15,413 nucleotides of DNA from Patescibacteria group bacterium UBA3458 (GCA_002378745.1 DFRR01000016.1:1-15413), one strand, 5' to 3'. Shown: positions 7,026 to 12,925, numbered from the stretch's first letter. Notes: a model not told the origin generated them from the sequence alone. A program made the numbers and translations.

Positions 7026-7409
7026 TTACTCGTTACCGAGTTCGTCCTTTTCTATAATAATGTTGTTGACGTGTACAGTACCATCTTCGTCCACCGAAAG
7101 CTCTACTGCCTCGGTTCCTGCTGTCATATTACTCATACTCTCGGCATCAGCGAGTGCCGCTTGTAGCTGCGCGTACTGTGCTGAAAGTGTTTCAAATGAC
7201 GACTGTACGTCCTGACTCGCGTTCTGCAATCCTTCAAGCGCACTACCTTGTTGGTTGGCAACCGTTATTGATGTCGTATTCGTCGCACTACGGAAAAATG
7301 TAATGCCCCACACAAGAAACAAAATGAGTGCAACAACCCCTGCCGCAATAGCCGCAAATGCGAGTCGTTCTTCTTCCGGTCGTTGTCGCAATTCTTCAAT
7401 AAGATTCAT
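7026..7409 (-). CDS. single-pass membrane protein with coiled-coil outer segment, unknown
   Basis: 127 residues. A short charged N-terminus (NLIEELRQRPEEERLAF) precedes one membrane helix at about residues 19-40. A Ser/Thr/Gln/Ala-rich segment follows, with a probable coiled coil at about 58-92 (ALEGLQNASQDVQSSFETLSAQ). The acidic C-terminus includes a small beta-like stretch (VHVNNIIIEKDELG). The topology is cytoplasmic N-terminus and outer C-terminus. No enzymatic motif is visible and the family is not recognised. It lies between the MBL-fold gene (9-base gap) and gyrA (9-base gap), so it is certainly cotranscribed. The helix-coil plan resembles small CPR envelope or division accessory proteins, but that is only a resemblance of form. 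Confidence 0.75.
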   Translation of the reverse strand: MNLIEELRQRPEEERLAFAAIAAGVVALILFLVWGITFFRSATNTTSITVANQQGSALEGLQNASQDVQSSFETLSAQYAQLQAALADAESMSNMTAGTEAVELSVDEDGTVHVNNIIIEKDELGNE

Positions 7410-7418
7410 GTGAGTACA

Positions 7419-8051
7419 TTATGACTGCAGGACCACAACTTCTCCAGATGCGGTCTCCAGGTCTTTTTTCTTGAGTGTGAGTTTCTCGATTGGCTTCACA
7501 TGCTCGGCACCTGCCTCTTTCAAAAATGTCTTGAGTGCACCACTTTCGCCGATGCCATCATAGTGTATCGGAATAATCATTTTTGCTTCAAGCGCCACTG
7601 CGAGTGAGTGCGCGTCTGATGCACTTAATACGCCGTCGCCGCCGATTGGTACGAAAAGCACGTCAACACTGTCCATGTCTTCTACCATCGCAAGGTTTGG
7701 TTTCTTCTCAGTCAATGCACCAAGGAATACCAAGTTAATGTCTTCGAGGCGCACCACGAAGCTCGTGTTGATGCGTGCGTCCTTGCTGTATTCAGATGTT
7801 GAGGGAAATCCTTTTACGAACACACCTTGAATTTCATATTCGCCCGGTGTGCGCACCACGAATACATCTTTTCCACTTCGTGTTACTTCGTCGATGCCGT
7901 TAAAGTCCGGGTCGTTAAGTGACACGAATGCGATGTCTGCACCGAATCGCGTTGGTGCCATTTTTGATTTTTTGGAAATCGGGTTGAATGCAAGTGTCGT
8001 GTCTCCCAAACTTACTTTTATAAACTCTCCTTTGTGGTGTGTGATAATCAT
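7419..8051 (-). CDS. metallo-beta-lactamase-fold protein with eroded metal site
   Basis: 210 residues from ATG at 8051; an earlier in-frame ATG at 8084 lies in the loop of a hairpin and adds an unlikely N-terminus. The layout matches the UlaG-like Zn-dependent hydrolase group (Lactamase_B_3): IITHHKGEFIKVSLGDTTLAFNP, then a TPGEYEIQGVFVKGFPS strand pair, a LVFLGALT segment and finally IIPIHYD. The usual H-x-H-x-D-H zinc motif is replaced by SLNDPDFNGID, the His expected after the GFPS strand is absent, and the expected metal-binding Asp before the last strand reads LGALT. Only the final His remains. It is therefore probably a non-metal or altered-function member. First gene of the gyrA operon. 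Confidence 0.8.
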   Translation of the reverse strand: MIITHHKGEFIKVSLGDTTLAFNPISKKSKMAPTRFGADIAFVSLNDPDFNGIDEVTRSGKDVFVVRTPGEYEIQGVFVKGFPSTSEYSKDARINTSFVVRLEDINLVFLGALTEKKPNLAMVEDMDSVDVLFVPIGGDGVLSASDAHSLAVALEAKMIIPIHYDGIGESGALKTFLKEAGAEHVKPIEKLTLKKKDLETASGEVVVLQS

Positions 8052-8068
8052 AGATATGTATGGCTGTA

Positions 8069-8100
8069 GGAAACCCGCGCACATAGATGAGCGGATTTCC
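8069..8100 (-). promoter_or_regulatory. stem-loop at the 5' end of the gyrA-operon mRNA
   Basis: GGAAAcCCGC (8069-8078) pairs with GCGGaTTTCC (8091-8100) with a single mismatch and a 12-base loop. The transcription start predicted from the TATAAT at 8106-8111 falls at about 8099, so the minus-strand mRNA would begin with this hairpin, 17 bases before the ATG at 8051. A 5' terminal hairpin could protect the mRNA from decay or affect initiation. It is not a minus-strand terminator, since no U-tract follows. Confidence 0.5.
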
Positions 8101-8105
8101 TATCG

Positions 8106-8134
8106 ATTATAGCACGAAACGCATTGCTTTTTAA
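8106..8134 (-). promoter_or_regulatory. promoter of the MBL-fold / membrane protein / gyrA operon
   Basis: On the minus strand TGCTATAAT is a perfect -10 with the extended TGn element (-10 at 8106-8111). At 17 bases upstream the -35 is only TTAAAA (8129-8134), which the extended -10 can compensate for. The -35 lies inside a 7-bp inverted repeat ATTGCTT/AAGCAAT (8123-8139) that could serve as an operator. Confidence 0.6.
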
Positions 8135-8155
8135 GCAATACCGAGTATAGTGTGC

Positions 8156-8178
8156 ATGCCCTTTTGGGGGCATTTTTT
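8156..8178 (+). terminator. rho-independent terminator between divergent genes
   Basis: ATGCCC-TTTTGG-GGGCAT is followed by a T-run (six T counting the last base of the stem), so it is oriented to the plus strand. No plus-strand protein gene precedes it, because the left neighbour is on the minus strand. It therefore either ends a short non-coding RNA (see findings) or attenuates a longer rpsA leader. Confidence 0.7.
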
Positions 8179-8248
8179 AGTAACGTTTGCGGCACGATAA
8201 CCCTCTTGTACACGAACCACACATGATGATTGGTACGAGACAGCGCGC

Positions 8249-8254
8249 TACAAA
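8249..8254 (+). promoter_or_regulatory. candidate -10 box of rpsA
   Basis: TACAAA ends 11 bases before the ATG at 8266, the short spacing seen at other genes here. No good -35 is found. An alternative start lies upstream: TATAGT at 8146-8151 with TTGCTT 16 bases before it. That alternative would put the terminator hairpin at the very start of the leader. Confidence 0.3.
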
Positions 8255-8265
8255 CACCATTTAAT

Positions 8266-9408
8266 ATGAGTACAAAAGACGACATACTCGAGAGCGTTGC
8301 TCAGGATGAGCAGGAGCCTCGTAGTAAAAAAGACTCACCAATGGCGGCACTCTTGAATGAGACTCCTGCCAGCCCGGAAGTTGGTGACCTTGTAGAAGGT
8401 CCAGTGGTTGATATTGATCGTGGACGCATCTACATCGATTTGCACCCATTCGGTACCGGTATCATCTACGGACGAGAGTACCTCTCGGCTCGTGACATTC
8501 TTAAGAATGTAAACCCTGGCGACATTGTTGCTGCAAAGGTTTCGAGTACCGAGAATCCCGATGGCTACATCGAAGTATCGCTTCGTGAAGCACGCCAGGC
8601 ACTCGTATGGGGTGAAGCAGAAGACGCAATGAAGAAGAAGACGCCACTTGAGCTTCCGGTAAAGGATGCGAACAAGGGTGGACTTATCATCGAGTGGCAA
8701 GGTATCCAAGGATTCTTGCCTGCATCACAACTCTCAACCGAGAACTACCCACGTGTTCCTGATGGAGACAAAGACAAAATCTTTGCAGAGCTTACACAGC
8801 TCGTTGGACAGAAGCTCACGCTGTATGTGATTACTGCCGACGCAAAGGAGCAAAAGCTTATCTTCACTGAGAAGGGTATCAACGCGGAGGAAAAGGCTGA
8901 GATGGTAGACAAGTACAGTGTTGGTGACGCACTCGACGGAGAAGTGACCGGTGCGACCGATTTCGGTGTCTTCGTGAAGCTCGAAGACGGACTTGAAGGA
9001 CTCGTGCACATTTCAGAGATGGACTGGGCACTGGTTGAAGATCCAAAGAGCCGATACAAAGTTGGCGAGAAGGTACGTGTGCAGGTTATTGAAGTAAAGG
9101 ACGGCAAAGTCTCACTTTCAATCAAGGCACTTACCGAGGATCCATGGAAGTCAGCTTCGGCTAAATACAAGAAGGGTGACAAAGTTGATGCGGTCATCAT
9201 TAAGTACAACAAGCACGGTGCGCTTGCTTCTATCGAAGAAGGTGTTGCCGGATTGGTACACGTTTCTGAGTTTGGTGGCAGTGAACAACTTCGCGAAACA
9301 CTTCGCTTGGGAAGTTCATATCCGTTCACCATTACCCTCTTTGATCCAAACGAGCACAAGATGACGCTTTCGTATACAAACAAGGAAGCAGAGTCTGAAT
9401 CAAAATAG
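8266..9408 (+). CDS. rpsA: 30S ribosomal protein S1, four S1 domains
   Basis: 380 residues from ATG at 8266; an upstream in-frame TTG at 8230 only adds a non-conserved tail. bS1 binds mRNA and helps load it on the 30S subunit. Four OB-fold S1 domains are visible at about 38-108, 123-201, 217-288 and 301-373. The third and fourth carry the classic signature (GEVTGATDFGVFVKLEDGLEGLVHISE and a close variant ending GLVHVSEF); the first two are divergent, as ribosome-docking domains of S1 usually are. The N-terminus is acidic and polar, and the C-terminus ends in an acidic tail. E. coli S1 has six domains; four-domain forms are common in small genomes. It is monocistronic, with its own terminator 16 bases after the stop. 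Confidence 0.95.
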   Translation: MSTKDDILESVAQDEQEPRSKKDSPMAALLNETPASPEVGDLVEGPVVDIDRGRIYIDLHPFGTGIIYGREYLSARDILKNVNPGDIVAAKVSSTENPDGYIEVSLREARQALVWGEAEDAMKKKTPLELPVKDANKGGLIIEWQGIQGFLPASQLSTENYPRVPDGDKDKIFAELTQLVGQKLTLYVITADAKEQKLIFTEKGINAEEKAEMVDKYSVGDALDGEVTGATDFGVFVKLEDGLEGLVHISEMDWALVEDPKSRYKVGEKVRVQVIEVKDGKVSLSIKALTEDPWKSASAKYKKGDKVDAVIIKYNKHGALASIEEGVAGLVHVSEFGGSEQLRETLRLGSSYPFTITLFDPNEHKMTLSYTNKEAESESK

Positions 9409-9423
9409 TTATTACACAACTGC

Positions 9424-9455
9424 AAAATAACCCCGTCGCACGACGGGGTTATTTT
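9424..9455. terminator. bidirectional terminator shared by rpsA and the pth-HIT operon
   Basis: AAAATAACCCCGTC-GCAC-GACGGGGTTATTTT is a perfect 14-bp stem with a four-base loop, A-rich on the left and T-rich on the right, so it works on both strands. The TAA stop of the convergent HIT gene (9449-9451) lies inside the right arm. Confidence 0.9.
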
Positions 9456-9871
9456 GTATCGAGTGCGTCTTGTAGTGCACGTCGTATCTGTTTGAGTACA
9501 TCGGGAGGTGTTGTAAAGCTATGATCTGTTTGGTAGTTGTGTCCCCACCGTGCGTCAGTGAACGTTATACCGGCATACTCACGAGGCGCCTGGTACCGTG
9601 GAATGAAGTGTCCATGTAAATGCCGAGTTTCGTTCCCAAGAAATGCGTAGTTGAACCAGTCCGGAGTAAATACGTGCGCACTCGCTTTACGTAGTGCACG
9701 CAATATACTAAGTAACTGCTCATACTCTGCGGCAGTGACATCAACGAGGTCATTTGCATCTTCGCGGTTGCACCACACAACACAACGCCCGAGATAGCTT
9801 TGATTCTCATGCACATACACCGACCAGAGACCGAAGTCCTTCACGAGCAGATGTGCGTACGCATGGCTCAT
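9449..9871 (-). CDS. HIT-family (histidine triad) nucleotide hydrolase
   Basis: 140 residues. The signature HLHGHFIPRY (H84, H86, H88) fits the HIT pattern H-x-H-x-H-x-x. The middle His (H86) is the expected nucleophile for cleaving nucleoside phosphoanhydride or phosphoramidate bonds. The first half gives the usual alpha/beta core (VVWCNREDANDLVDVTAAEYEQLL, with the substrate-side Asn later in FNYAFLGNE). Length and layout are nearest the diadenosine-polyphosphate hydrolase type; the true substrate cannot be told. The ATG overlaps the pth stop as ATGA, so the two are translationally coupled. It is the last gene of its operon, with its stop inside the terminator stem. Confidence 0.88.
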   Translation of the reverse strand: MSHAYAHLLVKDFGLWSVYVHENQSYLGRCVVWCNREDANDLVDVTAAEYEQLLSILRALRKASAHVFTPDWFNYAFLGNETRHLHGHFIPRYQAPREYAGITFTDARWGHNYQTDHSFTTPPDVLKQIRRALQDALDTK

Positions 9872-10467
9872 GCTGTTTGATTAAAGGTATTCATCGCCTG
9901 CGCACGACCGTCGACAATAATAGACTCAATGGCTGCGCTTGCACGCGTGAAAAGTGCGTGGAGCGTCTCTTCTTCCCTCTTACTGAACACACCGAGCAAG
10001 TGATCGTGCACTTTCTGCTCTCCAAGTGGCTTTTTTATTTTCCCACCGAGTGTTGTGGGTGCAACACCGATGCGTACACGCACAAAGTTTTTTGTTTTTA
10101 CAGTGCGGATGATTGATTCAACACCTTTGTGCCCACCACTGCCACGTCCGAAAGAAACTTTGAGTGCACCAAACGGTAAGTCGATGTCGTCGTACACCAC
10201 AATAAGTCGTTCTGCTGCCTTGATGGTTGTTACGACGTCCTTCACTGCAGTACCTGACTTATTCATAAAAGTATTTGGCAGAATCGCGAGCACCGTGTGT
10301 GCGCCACTGCTTCCCTTTGCCGTTTCTCTCGCAATTTTCTTGTCGACAGTAAACGGTGTGCATCCTGTGTGTTCTGCAAACGCTTCAACCGCACGACGTC
10401 CGGCATTGTGTCGCGTGTGTACGTATTCTTCACCAGGGTTCCCCAAGCCAACTACTATCCACTTCAT
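9868..10467 (-). CDS. pth: peptidyl-tRNA hydrolase
   Basis: 199 residues from ATG at 10467, which gives the family start MKWIVVGLGNPG; the open frame continues 31 codons upstream through the palindrome but without family similarity. The enzyme frees tRNA from peptidyl-tRNAs that drop off ribosomes. Catalytic residues by E. coli numbering: N10, H20 (in TRHNAG), the N68 equivalent at N69 in PNTFMNKSG, and D93 in YDDIDLP. The conserved GGHNG loop reads GSGGHKG, so the Asn114 equivalent is Lys114. TATTCT ends 6 bases before the ATG, suggesting a leaderless mRNA. The HIT gene follows with a 4-base overlap. Confidence 0.96.
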   Translation of the reverse strand: MKWIVVGLGNPGEEYVHTRHNAGRRAVEAFAEHTGCTPFTVDKKIARETAKGSSGAHTVLAILPNTFMNKSGTAVKDVVTTIKAAERLIVVYDDIDLPFGALKVSFGRGSGGHKGVESIIRTVKTKNFVRVRIGVAPTTLGGKIKKPLGEQKVHDHLLGVFSKREEETLHALFTRASAAIESIIVDGRAQAMNTFNQTA

Positions 10468-10473
10468 CCCATA

Positions 10474-10479
10474 AGAATA
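10474..10479 (-). promoter_or_regulatory. candidate -10 box of the pth-HIT operon
   Basis: TATTCT on the minus strand ends 6 bases before the pth ATG. The -35 (TTTCGT, 17 bases upstream) is poor. The short spacing predicts a leaderless transcript, matching lepB, ftsA and the methyltransferase operon. Confidence 0.4.
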
Positions 10480-10516
10480 CCACCTAAATTGCCTACACGA
10501 AAAACATCTAACTCTA

Positions 10517-10553
10517 TGCATATCGGCGTGCGCAAAGCGCACGCCGATATGCA
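10517..10553. repeat. perfect 17-bp inverted repeat with 3-base loop between divergent pth and lepB
   Basis: TGCATATCGGCGTGCGC (10517-10533), AAA, then its exact complement (10537-10553). Neither side has a T-run, so it is not a standard terminator. It lies 38 bases upstream of the pth -10 box and about 76 bases before the lepB -10 box. It could be an operator for a dimeric regulator, a cruciform or a mobile-repeat remnant. Confidence 0.85.
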
Positions 10554-10629
10554 CTAACAACTACCAACTATAAACTCTCAACTGATATGTGCTCTGAAAC
10601 ACTTGTAACTTTGCGTCAATAGAATTACC

Positions 10630-10640
10630 TATAGTACAAT
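10630..10640 (+). promoter_or_regulatory. lepB -10 region
   Basis: TATAGT (10630-10635) and the overlapping TACAAT (10635-10640) lie immediately before the ATG at 10642. With TATAGT the RNA would start at about the first ATG. With TACAAT (TTGCGT 18 bases upstream) it would start near the second ATG at 10648. Either way almost no leader is left for an SD. Confidence 0.5.
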
Positions 10641-10641
10641 C

Positions 10642-11298
10642 ATGCACATGTCAGCTGACATACATCACGATTCTTCACACGTTGATGCGCATGAGCAGCA
10701 CACGCACTCGTCTCCTACAGAAAAATCGGAGAAAACATCTTCGACACGAAGTCTGATTTTGTTTGCACTCCTTGTACTTATTATCGTACTTCCCGTTCGT
10801 TTGTTTATTGCAAAGCCGTTTATTGTCTCCGGTGCCTCAATGTACCCAACATTCGACACCTGGCACTATCTCATCATCGACCAGCTTACCTACCGCTTTG
10901 AAAAGCCGCAGCGTGGCGATGTAGTCGTTTTCCACTTTCCACAAAATCCGTCGCGGTTCTTTATAAAGCGTGTTATCGGACTTCCCGGCGAAACCGTGCA
11001 GCTCAACGGTACGACCGTTACTATTTTTAATGACGAACATCCAAACGGGTTTTCTCTCAACGAACCATATGTAACCGACGAGAACTCAAAAGAATCGCAA
11101 CTCGTTATGGAATTGGGTAACAACGAATACTTTGTACTGGGCGACAACCGTAAAGCCAGCGCAGACTCCCGTTACTGGGGACCACTCGAAGACTACCGTA
11201 TTGTCGGTCGCGCATACCTCCGCCTCTTTCCGTTTGCATCAGCTAGTGTTCTTCCTGGAGCAGAACACTACGACGAAGTTACTAATAACAACGAATAA
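10642..11298 (+). CDS. lepB: signal peptidase I
   Basis: 218 residues. It cleaves signal peptides from exported proteins on the outer face of the membrane; the pilins of this window are natural clients. Residues 1-36 are a polar tail with seven His in the first 22. One membrane helix follows at about 37-57. The serine/lysine catalytic pair is S66 in SGASMYPTF and K109 in RFFIKRVIGLPGE, and the conserved box GDNRKASADSRYWGP (167-181) is complete. The single N-terminal helix is the Gram-positive-like S26 arrangement. Start at ATG 10642, with ATG 10648 as the alternative (see promoter). The HisRS-like gene starts 2 bases after the stop, so they form an operon. Confidence 0.96.
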   Translation: MHMSADIHHDSSHVDAHEQHTHSSPTEKSEKTSSTRSLILFALLVLIIVLPVRLFIAKPFIVSGASMYPTFDTWHYLIIDQLTYRFEKPQRGDVVVFHFPQNPSRFFIKRVIGLPGETVQLNGTTVTIFNDEHPNGFSLNEPYVTDENSKESQLVMELGNNEYFVLGDNRKASADSRYWGPLEDYRIVGRAYLRLFPFASASVLPGAEHYDEVTNNNE

Positions 11299-11300
11299 CT

Positions 11301-12461
11301 ATGTTAACCGTAGGTCATACCAATTGTGCTAGTACCGGAGAGCTACTAGACCGTGCACTTGATGCTGTCGAGTTTTACGGGTTTGATTCAATCGAACACA
11401 TACTCAAAGCACATAAGCCAAGTCGTCCGGTTAAAGCGACTGCCGCACCACTGTTGGCACTTGCTGCAGAAAAAAAGCTTGCTGCGCTCACCAAGAATGT
11501 CGTCGCCCACCGCATCGGACGAGACAATCGACCACAGTTTGCATACCATCTCGAACAAGCCAACTCAAAAATTTCATCACTCGGTTTGCACGCAATTGGC
11601 AGCCGCTCGGCAATCACTGAAGGGATGCTCATTGCAACACTAGCAACTATTGCGCGCAGCAGTGGTTTGGAAAACTTTGTAGTGCATATCAACAGCATCG
11701 GTGACCGCGAATCATCATCGCGATTTGTGCGCGAGCTCACCAACTACCTTCGTAATCACTTAAATGACTTGCCTACCTATGCACGCGACGATATGCAGGC
11801 GGGCAACCCCGTGCGTGCGTTCACCCGTCTTGTGGAAAAGCAGCACGAACTTGCTGGCGGTGCACCAAACCCAATGGAGTATCTCAACGATGAGAGTCGT
11901 GCACACTTGCGTGGTGTGCTTGAATATACTGAAAAAATGGGCGTACCGTACGAACTGGATGCGTCAGTGGTTGGTAGTACCGACTGCTGGCAACACACCA
12001 TGTTTGAATTACGACTCCCTGACAGTAACGGTAACACTGTCACCATCGCACGCGGTGGACGACACGATGCCCTCGCACAGAAGACCTACCGTACCAACAT
12101 GCCAATGGTAAGCGCTATCATTGAACACGAAATTCGTGGACGCATGAAGCCACGTCGTCGATTACAACGCGAGCCAAAATTCTTCTTCGCGCAGCTCGGT
12201 CCGGAAGCAAAGATGCGCAGCTTTACCGTCATCGAACAACTTCGTGAGGCAGGCATTCCGGTGCGTCAGCAAGTTGCGCTTGAAAGCATCGGTGCGCAGC
12301 TCGCACACGCTGAAGAATATACCGTGCCGTACACCATCATCATTGGACACAAAGAAGCGCTTGAAAACACTGCCATCGTACGCAATATGGAATCACGCTC
12401 ACAGGTGGTCGTCCCACTCATGAATCTACCTGGGTACTTAAAACGTTTGAAGGTTGCCTAA
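11301..12461 (+). CDS. degenerate histidyl-tRNA-synthetase-like (class II aaRS/HisZ-type) protein
   Basis: 386 residues. The order of blocks follows HisRS. There is a degenerate motif-2 region (GRDNRPQFAYHLEQ, 73-86) and a conserved helix/strand pair, LENFVVHINSIGDRES (123-138). A stretch AHLRGVLEYTEKMGVPYELD leads to the histidine-specific segment, a motif-3-like ARGGRHDAL (250-258) follows, and the C-terminal alpha/beta domain resembles the anticodon-binding domain (293-386). The histidine-binding box, normally LVRGLDYYTGTVFE, reads VVGSTDCWQHTMFE (223-236): its key Arg is Gly and the YYT is lost. It is also short at the N-terminus. It is thus unlikely to charge tRNA-His; a regulatory role like HisZ, or an altered function, is possible. 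No his genes are nearby. Partner of lepB in an operon. Confidence 0.7.
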   Translation: MLTVGHTNCASTGELLDRALDAVEFYGFDSIEHILKAHKPSRPVKATAAPLLALAAEKKLAALTKNVVAHRIGRDNRPQFAYHLEQANSKISSLGLHAIGSRSAITEGMLIATLATIARSSGLENFVVHINSIGDRESSSRFVRELTNYLRNHLNDLPTYARDDMQAGNPVRAFTRLVEKQHELAGGAPNPMEYLNDESRAHLRGVLEYTEKMGVPYELDASVVGSTDCWQHTMFELRLPDSNGNTVTIARGGRHDALAQKTYRTNMPMVSAIIEHEIRGRMKPRRRLQREPKFFFAQLGPEAKMRSFTVIEQLREAGIPVRQQVALESIGAQLAHAEEYTVPYTIIIGHKEALENTAIVRNMESRSQVVVPLMNLPGYLKRLKVA

Positions 12462-12475
12462 CTCTGGGCTAGACT
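12447..12475 (+). promoter_or_regulatory. promoter of small unit A
   Basis: TTGAAG (12447-12452), a 17-base spacer, then TAGACT (12470-12475). The -35 lies within the last codons of the HisRS-like gene. The hexamer TTGAAG with 17-base spacing recurs before rpsU and ftsA. The predicted RNA starts near 12482, leaving about 20 bases with an SD before the ATG. Confidence 0.6.
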
Positions 12476-12503
12476 GGAGATTCCATCAACGGAGGGGAAA
12501 CCA

Positions 12504-12725
12504 ATGGAGACAAGAGAGATACGAACACCACTGTTGGATGGTGGAGCTCGAGGATTTCAGACCTCTGCGAAGAAACCTGTCGGGAATTCTGATGACGTTG
12601 TGTGCAAGCCGCTCTTCCCCGGATTATCATGTGGTCCCGCACCCATGACAATGTCCGAGGAAAAAAGTGCTGGCCCGCAGTCGTCAAAAGAAAATTGCCG
12701 GCAGTTCAATCTTGCAGGCATTTGA
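12504..12725 (+). CDS. small protein A, unknown, SD-led
   Basis: 73 residues; no recognised family. The start is well supported: GGAGG (12491-12495) lies 8 bases before ATG, a promoter lies just upstream, and a strong terminator follows 19 bases after the TGA. The protein is polar and has no membrane helix or signal peptide. It has three Cys (VVCKPLFPGLSCGPAP and a later ENC) and several Gly/Pro, and ends QFNLAGI. Its codons (AGA, ATA, CGA, many CCC/CCG) differ from the neighbouring housekeeping genes, and it has an SD, which they lack. That is consistent with acquisition by transfer. The pattern of a small Cys- and Gly-containing product would also fit a modified-peptide precursor, but no modifying enzyme is adjacent. 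Confidence 0.55.
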   Translation: METREIRTPLLDGGARGFQTSAKKPVGNSDDVVCKPLFPGLSCGPAPMTMSEEKSAGPQSSKENCRQFNLAGI

Positions 12726-12744
12726 ACTGAATCATCGGCTCAAG

Positions 12745-12776
12745 AACCCCGGGACGCTCACGCGCCCCGGGGTTTT
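12745..12776 (+). terminator. terminator of unit A
   Basis: AACCCCGGG (12745-12753) pairs with CCCGGGGTT (12766-12774), with an inner CGC/GCG helix around a TCAC loop, and runs straight into TTTT. Only the plus side has the T-tract. Confidence 0.85.
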
Positions 12777-12789
12777 GATATGCCCAAAT

Positions 12790-12813
12790 CACCAATTTTG
12801 GCCCATTTTGGTG
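12790..12813. repeat. paired 10-base repeats upstream of unit B
   Basis: CCAATTTTGG (12792-12801) is followed without gap by CCCATTTTGG (12802-12811), 9 of 10 identical. The outer bases CACCAA/TTGGTG also form a 6-bp inverted repeat. It ends 26 bases before the unit B -35, a position suited to a regulator. Confidence 0.4.
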
Positions 12814-12839
12814 GTTTCGAGGCATTTCAGAGGCATCTA

Positions 12840-12868
12840 TTGACATACATTAAGGTGTATAGCATTAT
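12840..12868 (+). promoter_or_regulatory. promoter of small unit B
   Basis: A perfect -35 TTGACA (12840-12845), a 17-base spacer, then CATTAT (12863-12868; four of six match). This is the only exact TTGACA promoter noticed in the window. The leader of about 50 bases holds two hairpins (12880-12895 and 12910-12924). Confidence 0.6.
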
Positions 12869-12879
12869 TCATCCACTAG

Positions 12880-12895
12880 CCCACAATGCCGTGGG
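12880..12895 (+). other. leader hairpin of unit B
   Basis: CCCAC-AATGCC-GTGGG, a 5-bp stem in the unit B leader between the predicted RNA start and the SD hairpin. Too short to be sure it folds in the cell. Confidence 0.35.
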
Positions 12896-12909
12896 TTGGA
12901 CAACGCAGA

Positions 12910-12924
12910 CTGTCAGGAGGACAG
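12910..12924 (+). promoter_or_regulatory. SD of unit B displayed in a hairpin loop
   Basis: CTGTC-AGGAG-GACAG: a 5-bp inverted repeat whose loop is the SD itself (AGGAGG spans 12915-12920), one base before the ATG at 12926. Folding could either present or restrict the SD, so translation of ORF B may be controlled by structure. Confidence 0.45.
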
Positions 12925-12925
12925 C

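Noticed and set aside
8230..8265. TTG start extending S1 by 12 residues
   Set aside because: The extension is not S1-like and overlaps the candidate -10 box; ATG at 8266 fits the usual start.
10468..10560. 31-codon N-terminal extension of peptidyl-tRNA hydrolase through the palindrome
   Set aside because: The family begins at MKWIVVGLGNPG, and the extension is translated hairpin and promoter sequence.
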